Source: Chiua virens
Taxonomy: Eukaryota; Basidiomycota; Agaricomycetes; Boletales; Boletaceae
Reading direction: 5' to 3'
Length of the DNA: 64,000 nucleotides
Assembly (NCBI GenBank): GCA_019787685.1
Contig: JAHNUO010000008.1
Span: 1,550,001 to 1,614,000, forward strand
The notes under the pieces are model-generated. The model ran no database searches, was not told the origin of the DNA, and saw only the letters and a program-made list of their open reading frames with translations. Of this stretch, positions 24,580 through 36,700 are shown in pieces. How positions within the stretch are numbered: the stretch's first letter is position 1; the number at the start of each line of letters is the position of its first letter. The translations under genes were made by a program, and so were the position numbers.

Positions 24580-26525
24580 ATGACGCCGGCAAAAAGTTAC
24601 TTGCCACTCACGCTTTTTCTCATCGCCGCGAATTCCATTCCCGCTTATGCACACGAGCACCACGATGACGTCTCAGAAGAACAACTGCATGCACCAATAG
24701 ATACTATCTTATTCCTCCATATGGGCCTCCAAGCTATCGTATGGGGGGTCCTCTTCCCCATCGGCATGGTATTAGGTCTCTCACGTAGTCGTTGGCACGT
24801 TCCCCTCCAGGTTCGTCGTGTCTTACTTTGTGGAACCCGCTCTCACCCATGCAATGTCTGCAGAGTCTTGCATTTGCACTCACATTCGGTGGTATTGTCC
24901 TCGGACACGCTCATGGAGGCAGACAGTTCCCCCGTTCTGTTCACGGCTCGCTCGGCTCTTGGATTCTTATCCCTATTCTCACCCAACTCTCCCTCGGTAT
25001 CTACCTGAAACTACACATCCATGAGAAGACGCTTAGGCCGTATGCTGTCCGTGCGCACGGAATCCTCGGGCGTGTTTGGCCAATCCTAGGCTGGATACAG
25101 GGCCTGTTTGGTGTCATCGTATTAAGGGGTTTCTGCGGCGAGGACGGCGCGGGGCAGTGTGCAGCGCATTATATTATGGTGAGGCACCTCACAGCCTGTT
25201 TCCATCGGCGAGACGTGCTCATTTATTCTAGGGCAGCGCGTTCATTGGATATGGGATTATTATGGCCATCCTATTGGTACTTGGCGAAAATTGGACACGT
25301 CAGAGCGGAAGGAGTCCAGAATGGTGGGATTCCTGTGTAATTATGCTCTGGGTTAGTTTGCACGTTTTGCAGTCGAGTTATGTTGACTCAAATATCCTCA
25401 TATCACAGGGGATTGTAAATACATTCACAGAACACCATGGTGGCGAATGGTCTGTCAAAGATATGCAGCATACGTATGTCAAATCTAGATCCCTGTGCAG
25501 TTTCGCTGTTCTTATATGATTTTAGTGTATTGGGAGTCCTTTGGTGGACAGGTGGAGCATTAGGCATTTACCTTGCCCGTAACAACCAGGTATGTCGTTT
25601 TATCCCTTCTTGCATTCACCATCTGAAGATTTGTCTCAGAGGAATGTGATTCCAGGCCTGATGTGCGTTACCTTGGGTTTAATCCGGGTGATCATTATGA
25701 TTGATCCTTCATGATATTAGTATTATTTTGACCGGTTGGGCTATGTCAGATCATGCTCAAGTACTCGAGCTATCCACCAAAGTGAATCATCTTCAATAGA
25801 GATCCCTTCACGTGTTGACGCGCCTCTTTGAAAGGTACATGGAATGTTCGGGTACACGCTCATGCTCGCCGGTCTCGCGCGAATCGTCGACATCTGTTTT
25901 ATCACGACCAGCTCGACGGCGGGACCGCTGGGTGACAATCGGAGTGAGCATACGCTCACGTCTGGGACCAACGCACATGACGAAACAAGTCCGAAAGTTC
26001 AGGTTGCGCGCGCGTTCCGCCATTTACCTCCATTTGTGCGTGCACTGACCATCGGTCATGTTTTCATTTCTGACGATGCAACTGCCCCAAGTAGCTGCTT
26101 GTGGCTTCGGGGTAGGCACATTTTTACTGTTTTTCATGACCAGGTTGTTGAGCTTGGGGTTAGATTGCTGTTCATGTCGGCCACCGACGAGGAACTGAAC
26201 GTTGTCCATGGCAAGGGGATGGATCATGTCACATATGTCCTCGGGATGTATAGGTATGTCGTCGTCAACGCCGATCCCTATTCAAGTCCCTTATCCGTTA
26301 CTGTCACTTAGTTTTGCATTCCTGCTGTACATCTTCACGCTTTTCCTTCTCAATTTGTATGCGACCTCGGGACGGAACGCGAACGCGCAGCCCCAGGAAG
26401 TCGTCTTTTCCGCTCCGCCAAACGGCGAAATCGAGTTGTCGACTCCGAGGGATGGTTCGAAGTGGTATGCGCCCGTTCCAAGGGAAGAGGGCCCGGTACA
26501 TGTGTTGGGAGAAGACGAAGAGTGA
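24580..26525 (+). CDS. Ytp1-like (DUF2427) multi-pass membrane protein
   Basis: The start at 24580 gives MTPAKSYLPLTLFLIAANSI, a signal sequence, then HEHHDDVSEEQLHAPIDTI and the first membrane segment of the DUF2427 region (FLHMGLQAIVWGVLFPIGMV). Exons continue with LAFALTFGGIVLGHAHGGRQ, LGSWILIPILTQLSLGIYLK, HGILGRVWPILGWIQGLFGV, the Ytp1-domain stretch NTFTEHHGGEWSVKDMQHT, VLGVLWWTGGALGIYLARNN, VLFGYTLMLAGLARIVDICF and a late segment SFAFLLYIFTLFLLNLYA. A soluble tail (WYAPVPREEGPVHVLGEDEE) ends at 26525. Domain order matches fungal Ytp1-like proteins, whose histidine-rich cytochrome-b561-like segments suggest haem or metal binding; their role is not established. Eight or so introns. No break seen. 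Confidence 0.85.
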
Positions 26526-27062
26526 GTGAGTGGGTTACTCGACATGTGCGCGCGTGCGTACGAGGACGAACAGGCCGTGTGACATGATTTAGCGGGTTTG
26601 TCGTTATGTACCCCCTGTCGGTTACGATCTGCAAGCATTTTTTTTCGGCTTGCTCATTGTTGACGTTGAGGCATTGATGTCCTATACCTTAGGTTTATTA
26701 TCACTACGTACACATTCTATACACTTCACTAATTTCCACATTCATAGACGACTGGATGAAATTTGTGAGGGGCGCAGCCGTGCCGTGTTACGTTCACCTC
26801 GGCGTGGCGTTGGCACTGGCTGGCTTGCGACTTCATTCCGGCGGATACCGTCATCACACTTGAGTCAAGTGTTATGGGACCCTCGTCATCCTGGCGGCAA
26901 ACTCGGTTGAGCATGATGGGTCCCCGGCATCGTTAGTAGAGATGAGATAAAAACCCAGACTTCGAAAGTCAAACCCTGTGCCAAGACGCGTTCACAAACA
27001 TCCTTGGCCACTTACACACTCGCGCTTACAACATATCCTCCACAACTCGTATCATCCGTTTC
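26526..27062. other. intergenic region
   Basis: No gene supported. It contains the terminator side of the Ytp1-like gene and the promoter of the FMP52-like gene. Confidence 0.4.
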
Positions 27063-28116
27063 ATGTCTGCCAACACCGGTAAATCAGCTCTCCTCATCGG
27101 CGCAACAGGTGCAGTTGGAAAAAAGCTCCTCGCCGAACTCCTCACGAGTGGCGAATGGACGCGCGTCGGCGAATATGGTCGGCGCGTCACCACACCCCCG
27201 CCCTCCAGCGCCAGCACGACCAAACTCGAACAAAAAGTCATCGATTTCGAAGACCTTGGCAAAGCAGAACTCAAAGTCGGCCGGTGGGACGTCGTGTTCG
27301 TCACGCTGGGCACGACGCAGGCGAATGCGGGGGGCGCGGCGCAGTTTGAAAAGATTGATCGCGAGTGCGTGCGGGTTTGTGTTCCTGCTTGGGGTGGTGG
27401 GCTCACTGGCAAGTCTGGACGATGATGTAGGTATGTCGTGCGTACGTGCGAGGCGGCGAAGACGGACGATCAGGCGCATGAGCAACGGGTCGTGTATCTC
27501 TCGGTATGTTGAGTCTTTGGTGTATACTAATTCCCTGTGCTCACCATACTGTCGTCGATAGTCTACCGGAGCGAACTCGAGCTCGCCCTTTTTATACCCC
27601 AAGCGAGTCCTTTTATCCAACCCCTTTCTGCTTTTCACTCACGTCGAATGATCGCTCCGTCCCAACCACAGATCCAAAGGCCTCACGGAACTCGCTCTCG
27701 CACGACTGGGATACGCAGACACGATCGTTTTCCGCCCGGGTTTCCTCCGAGGTGCCGAACGTGCCGAAAAACGCATCGCTGAGTCCCTCTTTGGGTTTGT
27801 CGCACGGCTGTTGTCTCCGTTCATCCCACTGATGCACCCATCCAGCATGGTCACCGGCGCTGCCGCCCACTTTAGTCCTAATGTCGAGATCGAGGTGCGC
27901 GTGTTTTTGGCCGTCGGATGATCGACTTATCCATATCTCCTACAGGTCTCTCTTCTCGCCAAGGCAATGGCGAAAGCTGGTGCCCTCGGTTCATCGCGTA
28001 TCCCTGCCGACGTCGGCGCGACCAAGGTCCATGCGGGCCAGGACATCGATGCTAGCCAACCCTCGTGGTTCACCCTCTTGTCGAACAAGGCGGCGGGGTT
28101 GTTGGGTGGCAAGTGA
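27063..28116 (+). CDS. FMP52/TIP30-like NAD(P)-binding Rossmann-fold protein
   Basis: The start at 27063 is followed at once by the nucleotide-binding motif SALLIGATGAVGKKLLAELL (GxxGxxG). Further on: DVVFVTLGTTQANAGGAAQF, YVVRTCEAAK, RVVYLSSTGANSSSPFLYPK with the YxxxK active-site pair of short-chain dehydrogenases, SKGLTELALARLGYADTIVF and RPGFLRGAERAEKRIAESLF, ending AAGLLGGK with stop at 28114-28116. This order matches the fungal FMP52 family (mitochondrial outer-membrane-associated in yeast), related to human TIP30. The third intron (27603-27671) has a GC donor: CCAA|GCGAGT...CCACAG|A restores K-S-K-G-L-T-E, whereas no GT site keeps the frame. Other introns are GT-AG. Substrate unknown. 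Confidence 0.8.
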
Positions 28117-29921
28117 ATAAACTCGTTTCGTCCACCTGTTGACTGTGACCATCTATCTGCGGCAACTATATTGGAGATAACACCATAAGGCGACGACTGG
28201 GGAGAAATTTATTTTATTCTATCTTTTGTTCTTAACTTGATCCACTTGGAGCTCTGTTCAGCGTTCACGTTCACTCGCACTGCGTCATTTTCAACCTCTA
28301 GGAACTTTCTGAATTTGGGTATGTATCCGGGATATGGTTCGACTTGAAAAGGAGCGATCAGCGACATGTCAATGGAAATGAAATTCTGACTTGACATTGG
28401 AACGCCGAATTAGGCGTGCTGAAGGGGATCTGCCGGATGCTTCTGATTGAAAGCGGGGGTGTCGGTCGAGCTGGATCGTGACTCGGATCGTGTCGATGTA
28501 AACGAGGCTCTTCGCCGTCGCAAGTACATAACCCCCAAACACCGAACTAGGAGTGCTTGGACGCAGTTGAGCTCAATCGTTGTCTACTAACTACCTTTCC
28601 GTTTCTTCATCATGTTTGTGGGTTGTGTGAAACTTGTTGCAAACATGCCGATGTGACAACCGCGGTACGTCCTCAAGTTCCTGAAACCACTTATATATCT
28701 GAGGACCTTGATCGATGATAGCCCACTGACGAGATCGATGAACCTCAAATTCGCACACCAAACCGAGTTTCATTTCTCTGCTTGTGATAAAAATTGAGGG
28801 TTGACTTTCATTTATAATGCATGGTCGTTGGAACAACCTGGTGTGTTTCCAGAAACTCAAAGTATGGGAAAGCCCATTTCTTCTGTGTCGAGAAATTAAT
28901 CCGTCCTGACTTACACGCCTAGGGTTTGACGTTCAACGTGTTGTGCAGCTAGTCTCCAGGCACCTTACTACGCCTATGAACAAGCCCCGTGTCACTTTTG
29001 CAATCGGGGCACCTTAGGTCTTCCAGCTTGCGGGTTGGTTGTCCGACACTAATTTTCTGACTGATTGACAACCACAAAAACGCCGATGCTGATGCAGGCA
29101 CCTTTGGCAGGCCAATATATCTACGCCAACGGCAAGGGTGTTACCGACGACAAGGCTGGCTATGTAGGGCGCATAGAACATGTCAAATGGTGTTCGACGG
29201 GCAGGGTCGCGAGGTAAACTTGAAGGATGTCAGGTGTGTTTACCGCACATATGAGCTTCCCGAGATGAAAAGAGCATACTGGTATTCAAGCTGAAACGGA
29301 GTACGTTATCTCAAGTCAAGTCAGGGGCCACCAGCAACTTACATAAACTTCCGATAAGCTGACCGACCGAAAAGTCTCCGATGTGTCGCAAAAAGAATTT
29401 CAAAGAGAATTTCAACCGAGTAGATCATGAGACAGGACCGACGGAGGAATCTCGCTCCGCCGTTAGACAGGAAGTTTATGCCGAGTCTCCTGTGACGCTC
29501 CACTGGGACATTCAAGTCGCAATTTTGACTTCAAAGTTCGGGCTGGTTGACACAAGCTCTATACGACATACTGGTACGACATCCCTTTCAGAGTTCAGTA
29601 TCACTCAGGATCATCATATCATCATATCATCACCAGGGAACAAGTGTTTGCGATTACATCCGTTGACAGGAGTCAATGTTACGCGCGGCGATCGGATCAT
29701 CGTGTCCACAGAGCCAGCAGAATTTGTCATGGTCTCCGAGTCAGCTTGCCTCGTCTCTCCGGCTTGATTGGGGGTGAGATTTTCGGGAAAATCCAGGCTA
29801 GTGGTAACTATAAAGCACAAGTTTTGCTCGCATGCACCAGGTTCAAGTTTCAAGTGTCCCCAAGTGCCTCACGTCGCTTCTGACTGCAGCCTGAGCCTCG
29901 AGCCTCGATACTACGCTAGAA
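28117..29921. other. intergenic region with only weak coding-like stretches
   Basis: Minus-strand open stretches at 28209-28397 (starting with an ATG) and 28591-28860 (no ATG), and a plus-strand one at 29381-29767, have no recognisable domain. Around 29090-29260 the plus strand reads PLAGQYIYANGKGV and then, after a frame change, REVNLKDV, which faintly resembles the pre-integrase region of Copia polyproteins. Too little remains to call an element. Confidence 0.3.
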
Positions 29922-31856
29922 ATGTCGTCCAGCGCACCCCCTCCAAACGTTGCACAAATATACAACCCATTTTTAATGGGTACTCTCTTGGCGACGGCAT
30001 TCTACAGCGCCCTGTGTATGCAAACGTGAGTACTGTTGCAGTGTAGGTAAAAAAAAGTATATGCTTATCACTCGTGCAGATTCCATTATTTCGTCCAGTA
30101 AGATTCATGTTCTTTCCAATTTTTTCGTCTGTTAAGCATATCCTTCTTCCAGTTATCAAAAGGACCATTTGTTCTTGAAGATTCTCGTGAGTCAAGTCCG
30201 AGCCCTGAATGTCTCTATCACGACTGATGTATCTTTCGGTTTTTGCTTCACATTTCAGGTGGCATATATTTGGTATATCTTGGTTTGTTACCAGTCGTGA
30301 TCTGCTTGATAAATCACGATAGGGCGATGACCACGCTTCATGAGGCTCTGAGTATCTCTACTGGTGGGTTTTTCTATACATACAGTGTTTAGATGCTTTA
30401 CTAACAGACTCGGATCCATCGTTAGTGTACAAAGAACTTATCGGTGGTGTACAAAACCCACACGCATACTTGACAGGACATCCGTAAGTCGTTTGTTGTC
30501 AGGATCCCATATCTTCGTGACAATCTTTTCAGTGAACTCTTCGTAAGTTTCATACGTAGCCGTCTTTTCGAGGCTTACCAACAAGCCGTAGTTCAAGCCT
30601 ATCTTGGTGGTATGCATTTTTTGCTGCACTCAGACGGTATGCTGATATTGCTCAGGCATTGGTTTCGGTACCCGTTCAAGGCTTTTTCGCCTATCGAATC
30701 TTTATATGTGCGTCTCTTTCCGGATCTATAATTTCTATTACTCACAGTCGTTCAGTCACCAAGAGGAATTTTGTCGTGCCGGTCTTATGGGTGAGGTATT
30801 ATCGCACACGAGGATCACTGTTTTACTTACAGCTTGCTTACAGTTTGTTGCCGGAGTGATTCAGCTCGGTAAGATCAATATACATGAGGGATATGAACTC
30901 TGATGACAGAATCCTTTGGCCTATCAGTGGATACTATCGGTAAGTTGTTTTCAATCACGTTCACATGAGGAAGTGTTGATGATGTCGATCTCAGTCTTTG
31001 CTGCAAAGGGGTTGTATATTTCCAACGGGTCAGTCTCTTTCTTTACCCAGAGTGAAAATTTGCTCAGGCACGCCTCCCATTTATTGCAGTACTCTCCAAA
31101 CGTTACCAGGTCCTAGACTCAGTCGGGATCCATTCCGGGTAGGCGTACATTTTATGCACTGAAATGAACACCTGAGCAACTAGTGGTCAGATGCTACAAA
31201 TGCTGAGCATTATTGTCGCAGTCATTTTGGATATCTTGATTGCTATCGCTATGACGATTTTACTCGCTCGCGAGTGGAAGTCCCCTCTGTTACCGAGGTA
31301 AGCATGACTCGGTTCTTTGTCGTCGCACTTGATCATGGTTTTCGATCCTCCAGGACATCCCGAATGTTGCAGCGCCTCATGGTATTCGCGATAAATACGG
31401 GTACTTGGACAGCCGCATTTGCCCTTACATCCCTCGCGTTAGTGAGTGTTCATTCGCCAATGGTTCCCAGCCCCGAGTATTGCATTCCTGATGCAAATTT
31501 TTGAGATGTACGCCTACCCGTCGACCATACTCAGTGCCATTACTACTACGCCGGTCTGTGCGATATACGCCAACACCCTTCTTGCCAACTTGAATGCCCG
31601 AGAGGCTGTCAGGGAGGCTGGGGCTACGGATGGTGGTACGGACACTTTCAGGTTTACGGTTTCTGGGTTGCCAGTGTCTGGGGGCAACGAGCATGAAGAG
31701 TCTAAAACATCTGAGTCGTCTCCCACTCCATCAAAGGTCCGTATTTACACAATCTGTTCTGGTATCCAATTGATTCGTTGTGTCGAACAGGTGGGGATTG
31801 TCCCTGGCGAGGACGCTTGGCAACCCATGAAGGAGGTCGCATCGGAAAATGTGTGA
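29922..31856 (+). CDS. DUF6534-type seven-transmembrane protein (basidiomycete family)
   Basis: The start is MSSSAPPPNVAQIYNPFLMG at 29922, where the first helix (TLLATAFYSALCM) begins; this is the usual opening of a large basidiomycete family of seven-helix membrane proteins. Many small exons follow: YQKDHLFLKILVAYIW, LDALHEALSISTVYKEL, VSFIRSRLFEAYQQ, VLSHTRITVLLTACLQFVAG, DALQMLSIIVAVILDILIAI, and the DUF6534 block LQRLMVFAINTGTWTAAFAL...IYANTLLANLNAREAV. A hydrophilic tail ends at 31856 after a GT-AG intron near 31736-31791. The final NTLLxxLNAR motif is diagnostic. Function unknown; family members are sometimes likened to receptors. Exon edges are only partly fixed. Confidence 0.7.
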
Positions 31857-32532
31857 GCCTGTACTGCACGGTGGGCCTTTCAAAATGGGGATTCTGGTTC
31901 CGGTGGGGTCCTGCCGCCAGATATTACGGGAGTTGTGGTTATAATCAAAACCTTATTGACCGTCCACCCGCTTCCATTCAGCGCTTCAACCTAGTATATA
32001 CTCTGGTACTTGCTAACTTAGTTCACTGTAACCTTTGTAATATAGAGTTTCGTACTTCGAGTGATGCACCGGTGACAAACTGGTCACCATTCTAGTTGAC
32101 ACGGAGGAAGACACGCTCAGAAATCATCCAAGCATTCACCTTGACGATGTACAGCAACTCTTCGCAGCTTGCAGGGACGGGAAAGTCAAGTCATTCAACG
32201 TTGCGCCTCGACTGCATCGCTTCTCACGGAGTTGCACGTCATAGGCTGCGCGACAGTCTCGAGTCCATTGTCCTGGCCACCAACTTGCAACGATCCGTCT
32301 GACATTTTTTGCTTTGAGCTCACACTAGCCATCTCGTTGCCACGACTCTGAGCCTGACAACAGGGGTGACGACGTCAGTCCCCTCTAGGCATTGGCTCGT
32401 CCCGTCTATTCCGATACCACTTCTCACGACGCCGTAGCTCGAGATACGTCCACCATGCCTGCGCCAGCCTTCGGCTATCACCAGGTTTGTTGTTGCTTCA
32501 CTCTCTTTTGTTTCCGTGTTGACATTTTGCAG
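31857..32532. other. intergenic region
   Basis: No gene supported. A stretch near 32450-32535 (CCACCATGCCTGCGCC...TTTTGCAG) has the look of a short first exon and intron, but it runs straight into dispersed repeat B and cannot be followed. Confidence 0.3.
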
Positions 32533-33071
32533 TAGGAACGAGAAAGCTGACATGTGAGATCAGTTTTGAAGCAGGCTGACGAATCACATCATGCATAGTG
32601 CCAGAAGCCTGAAACCTGAAGGAGATAGATGAATGACAGCGGGAGCACATTGAACACCGAGCGCGCGGTATTCAGATGGTACAGGATTGGGCGTGGTGCG
32701 TACAGGCAGGGGAGTTGGAGAACAAGGCGACGTGCGAGAGTGGTGATTGAATATTGAATTGACATCCCTGACAATGCGCGGAAGGACCGGGAAGGAGATC
32801 GCGTACGACTCGGTGAAAGCTCAATCATGAACGCCACCCTGTTTTCTGGATAGCTTTGGGGAGAACCCTGGCAGTCCAGGGATGGCAAGCAGCGCGAGGG
32901 GGATAGAAAAGTGTACATACCAACATGAGAACTGGCACCGTAGGTGCCGTGAGGCAAAGAGTTGCTGTGAATTCCCATCAGAGTCTACACATTTCAAGTC
33001 GTTCTCGCATCGTACTTGCATCTGCTGACAATGCTTTCAAGATTGCGTCGAGTACTAGGAGAGGGGTAGAT
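32533..33071 (-). repeat. dispersed repeat, copy B (inverted relative to 9486-10044)
   Basis: The reverse complement matches copy A over its whole length, from ATCTACCCCTC to TCAGCTTTCTCGTTCCTA, with scattered substitutions and indels. It is uninterrupted at the position where the hAT element sits in copy A, so it serves as an empty site. It keeps only the last few codons of the AA9 gene. Confidence 0.75.
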
Positions 33072-33189
33072 GAAAAGGAAGGGAGGCAAAAAGATACCCA
33101 AGGCGACACGTCACTAACGGAAATGTGTTACCATGGTCGAATCAGGTCTGAGGTCGATAGTGAAGAGCACATTTACTTAGTTATGAATT

Positions 33190-33395
33190 CCGATAAAGTT
33201 CTGACTCGACTAGACTCAACGATTGAAACCCTGAACTGTCGCCATCGTTGTCCATGCTGCAACTTGAAGTAGAATGGCAGCGCTACTACACCTTCAGGAA
33301 CTTTTCCATTCCAGCGGGTAGGATAATTGTCAATGAAGTTCTGACTCAAGTTGGACTGACTAAACTCAACGGTTGAAACCCAGTACTGTCGCCAG
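33190..33395. repeat. diverged direct duplication, about 60 bp twice
   Basis: AAGTTCTGACTC...GACT(A)AACTCAACG(A/G)TTGAAACCC...TGTCGCCA occurs at about 33192-33245 and again at 33331-33393, about 140 bp apart, with CTxAACTGTCGCC versus CAGTACTGTCGCC ends. It lies in an otherwise empty interval between repeat B and the Plavaka element. Confidence 0.55.
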
Positions 33396-33785
33396 CCTGA
33401 TGACTCACCACCACTCGGAGCTCCAGTTGCTGGTTTGCTAACTGTCTCAACCTCACCCATTCGTACATTTGATCTGTATCCCAAGAGAAGAAAGCCATCG
33501 TTCTGGTCCAGTTTAGGGAGACAATTACATCACGAGTTTGTCTGATTCCTTATAATGTCTTATACAAATTGCAATTTTTTTACAGCATGTCAGCCCCTTA
33601 TATACTCGTATATTCCCATTCCAACTTTATATTACTGCGCAAAGAATCTACATGAAACGCTGTGTGATTTCGGTCTGACAAGCCCATTATAAGGGATTAT
33701 GTACTGGTATGTATCTGCTAGTGGGCTGAATTTCTGATAATGGGTTCCTAATGGTCGCCTAAGAATCATTGACAGTTCTCATATA

Positions 33786-36700
33786 TTAATATCCTACTTC
33801 CTCGCTGTCGCTGACACTACTACAGTCGCTTGTGCCACCATCGTCATCGTCGTTGTCGTTGTCATCGTCATCAGCATCATCTTCCTGCTCATCATCTTCG
33901 ACATCCATGTAATGAACCTCGCCCTCGGGTTCACCGCATGCGAGATCAGGTGTCTCACCGTCGCCTTCAGGCACATCATCAATATCATCGTGTTCGTAGG
34001 TGGGTCCTTCCACTTCCATTTCGTCCTGGGGCTCGATGACCAGAGCTGGTACGTGACCACCCAATTGCACAGCCAGGTGTCCCACTCCTACACCAGAAAA
34101 CCGGGCGAACATGTCTCGGTCTGCAAAACTGAAGGCTGATTGAGGAGTGGGGCTATGGTAAACGTAAGCATGCTCACATGTTGACGTAGAATGCAGCCCA
34201 GTCGTCCGTTTCACCCGGGAGTCTGGCCAATGATGTGCCGCGTTGTAGCAATTCGCTGGTACGCTGCTCCACGAAAGCTGGTATCAAGTGGCAACCACGA
34301 ATGACCAGCGATGGATCCAAGAAGCCAAAGGGCAGATGACCGGGCTGATCTGGCACAAATCCTACCTTGGGTAAACGTGCTTCTTTGAACCCCCATTTAT
34401 GATCTTGATCTATACCGAGCCAATGAACCCACAGCACCTCCATCCTCTCCTGAGCAAAGTTGACACCATCCGCAGCAAATAGCACGGGTATGTTGAACGC
34501 GCGATGTAGGGAATAGGTATTCCCTGTGCTCGCATAGCATGTTTCCGCACCCTGTCGTCATCCGATCCCAATCCTGATCTGTCTGCTTGTGCGAACTCAT
34601 CCGGATTGCTGTATACGCGCCCGATTTGCCTCGGACTCTTTTATTTTATGTTTGATGCTCCTTATTCGTACTTAGCATTGGCTAGACCACGTCACGCAGC
34701 CCTTGCAGGGACATTCGGGTGCCTCTTGAACTTTATACCGTACGAAAACCTTCTTCTTTTTATTATTATCCTTACTTAGGACGAGTCTGAGGGTATTCCC
34801 GAGGACTATAAATTCACTGTATTGACAAAATACAGTAGCTTTTGCCCGTGTGCATCTGTCTCACATCGTTTTCGGTCGACGTTCGTTTTCTCTCGCTCTC
34901 CTCGTATTTTCTCAATCCGGATCGGACTGCCGTGTCCGCTTTTCTATCCGCTTTAATCCGGATTCGCCCCGGATTCATCTCGGACTACTCAAAAACCATT
35001 ATTTGTCGTTCACCAACTCAGTGTTGTCCCTGGGTCGAACGGAATCGCATTCCTTCACCCTCTTTCTATTTCTTTCAATCCCCCTGAGTATTACACTACA
35101 GCCGGGATATATTACCTTCAGCGAATTACATGTGCATACCAGAATGGGTGCTCCTCATCCCTGGATGAGGTCATCACCACGCCTCCGGCTCCACATCGAA
35201 CCGTGTCGTAGTCCCGGCGTATATCATAAGTAGTATAGTTGACGCGAAAGAGTTTGGAATTGATGACGGCCCTGAGGTTGATGAGGCGTAACGATCAGTG
35301 CTGCGTCTCAGTGAAAGAGCGTTCGTCGCCGTCGAAATCGAGGCCAAAAAGCCTGCTAAGCAAATGGTCTCTTAAGGACTGCATAAAATTGGCCTGTCAT
35401 CTGCGTCAATGATGTGTCCTTGCCCATTGCCTGAGAAGATTGGACGTACTTTCACAGCCGGATCCTTGTGATGATCATGGAGGAGTTGGACGAGATTGAC
35501 GATGTTGTTCTGGCCAGGAGAGCTCGCCATAGAGTGGTGCAGGTCCAGAAAACTGTCTACCGCCTCCAGGTCTGCAGTCGTTACGTTTAGCTGTCGTCTC
35601 AAGAGAGTATCCCGCCTCTCTTGCTTCGCACACTGTTCTTCTATGTTTTTTTTGTTGGACTGGCTGTAATATCCCTTGATTAACCTGTGTGCTCGTTCAC
35701 CCTTATGTGTGCATCATTGTGGTCAGTCGTGGCCACACAATGTAGTCGATGTTACTTACCACTTGGGTGTTGTACGAATCGGTAGTCCCGTATGACCGAA
35801 TCATCATTTCGTAGTCTCCTAAAGTGTGAATCTTGTATGTATTCAAGTTGAAAGAGACCGGTAAGCTTCCTGAGCGCGACGGCTTCTGGCGAGTTCCCGT
35901 TTTCACCCCTGCAACCTCCCTTCTCTGCCTTTGGGCTGCCTCTTGGGGAAGTTCTGAGGTGCTGAACTCACGACATGTACTTTCCTTGAACTTGCATAAC
36001 TGCTTGGCCATCCGACGCAACGCCTGGCGAAGGAGTAAAAGTGTATCTTCCGAATGAAGACGGAGCTTCGCCAGCGCGTGCCACTCAGCGAGTCGGAAGA
36101 GGAGTGTCTGGACTTGATCATCGTGACCGGGGGGGAGCAAAGATTCGAACGTTGGCATGGCACACTGTGAAGAAGTTATGGTGATTTCTACAAATAAAAC
36201 TACAAAGGCCTCACCTGTAATACGTCCTCGAAAAACCACGCAGGTTGCAGGCTTGTTTCTGCCACGTTCTCCGGAAAACGTCGGATTCCTGTCTGTCCAA
36301 AAGGTGGAACCTTGGTGAACCTGAGCAAAGAATCATTGATCGGTACGTGGACAACAAAAAGCATATTTACCGTTCGTTGAGAACGGCCACATGAAGGGGA
36401 GATATGGCATAGAGAATTCTGATTAGATGTTTCAGGGTAGCCTTCAGGATACCTAGTTCAAACTCGTGCAACATGTCCATGGTGAGCACGGAGAAGATGT
36501 TGAAGCCCTGGTCAGAAAGTCGTTCGGTGAATGCATTCTAGATGTCAGGTGAGCATGGGCAAAGGCTATCGAGGATCATGTTCTCACCACCGTTGGCACA
36601 AGTGATTTCGCTTTGAGGAGGTTCTCCACAAAGAGACTCTTCAATGGCTTTCCAAGGTCGTAGATGAGTCAGCGTGCCGCCAAAATGGTTGGCATGCAAT

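Noticed and set aside
29090..29400. Possible Copia-like pre-integrase fragment
   Set aside because: Only two short resemblances (ANGKG and a following LKDV) in different frames, with no flanking Copia motif.
33786..34060. Asp-rich and repetitive stretch as a simple-repeat array or separate acidic protein
   Set aside because: It is the C-terminal tail of the Plavaka transposase and continues in frame from conserved motifs.
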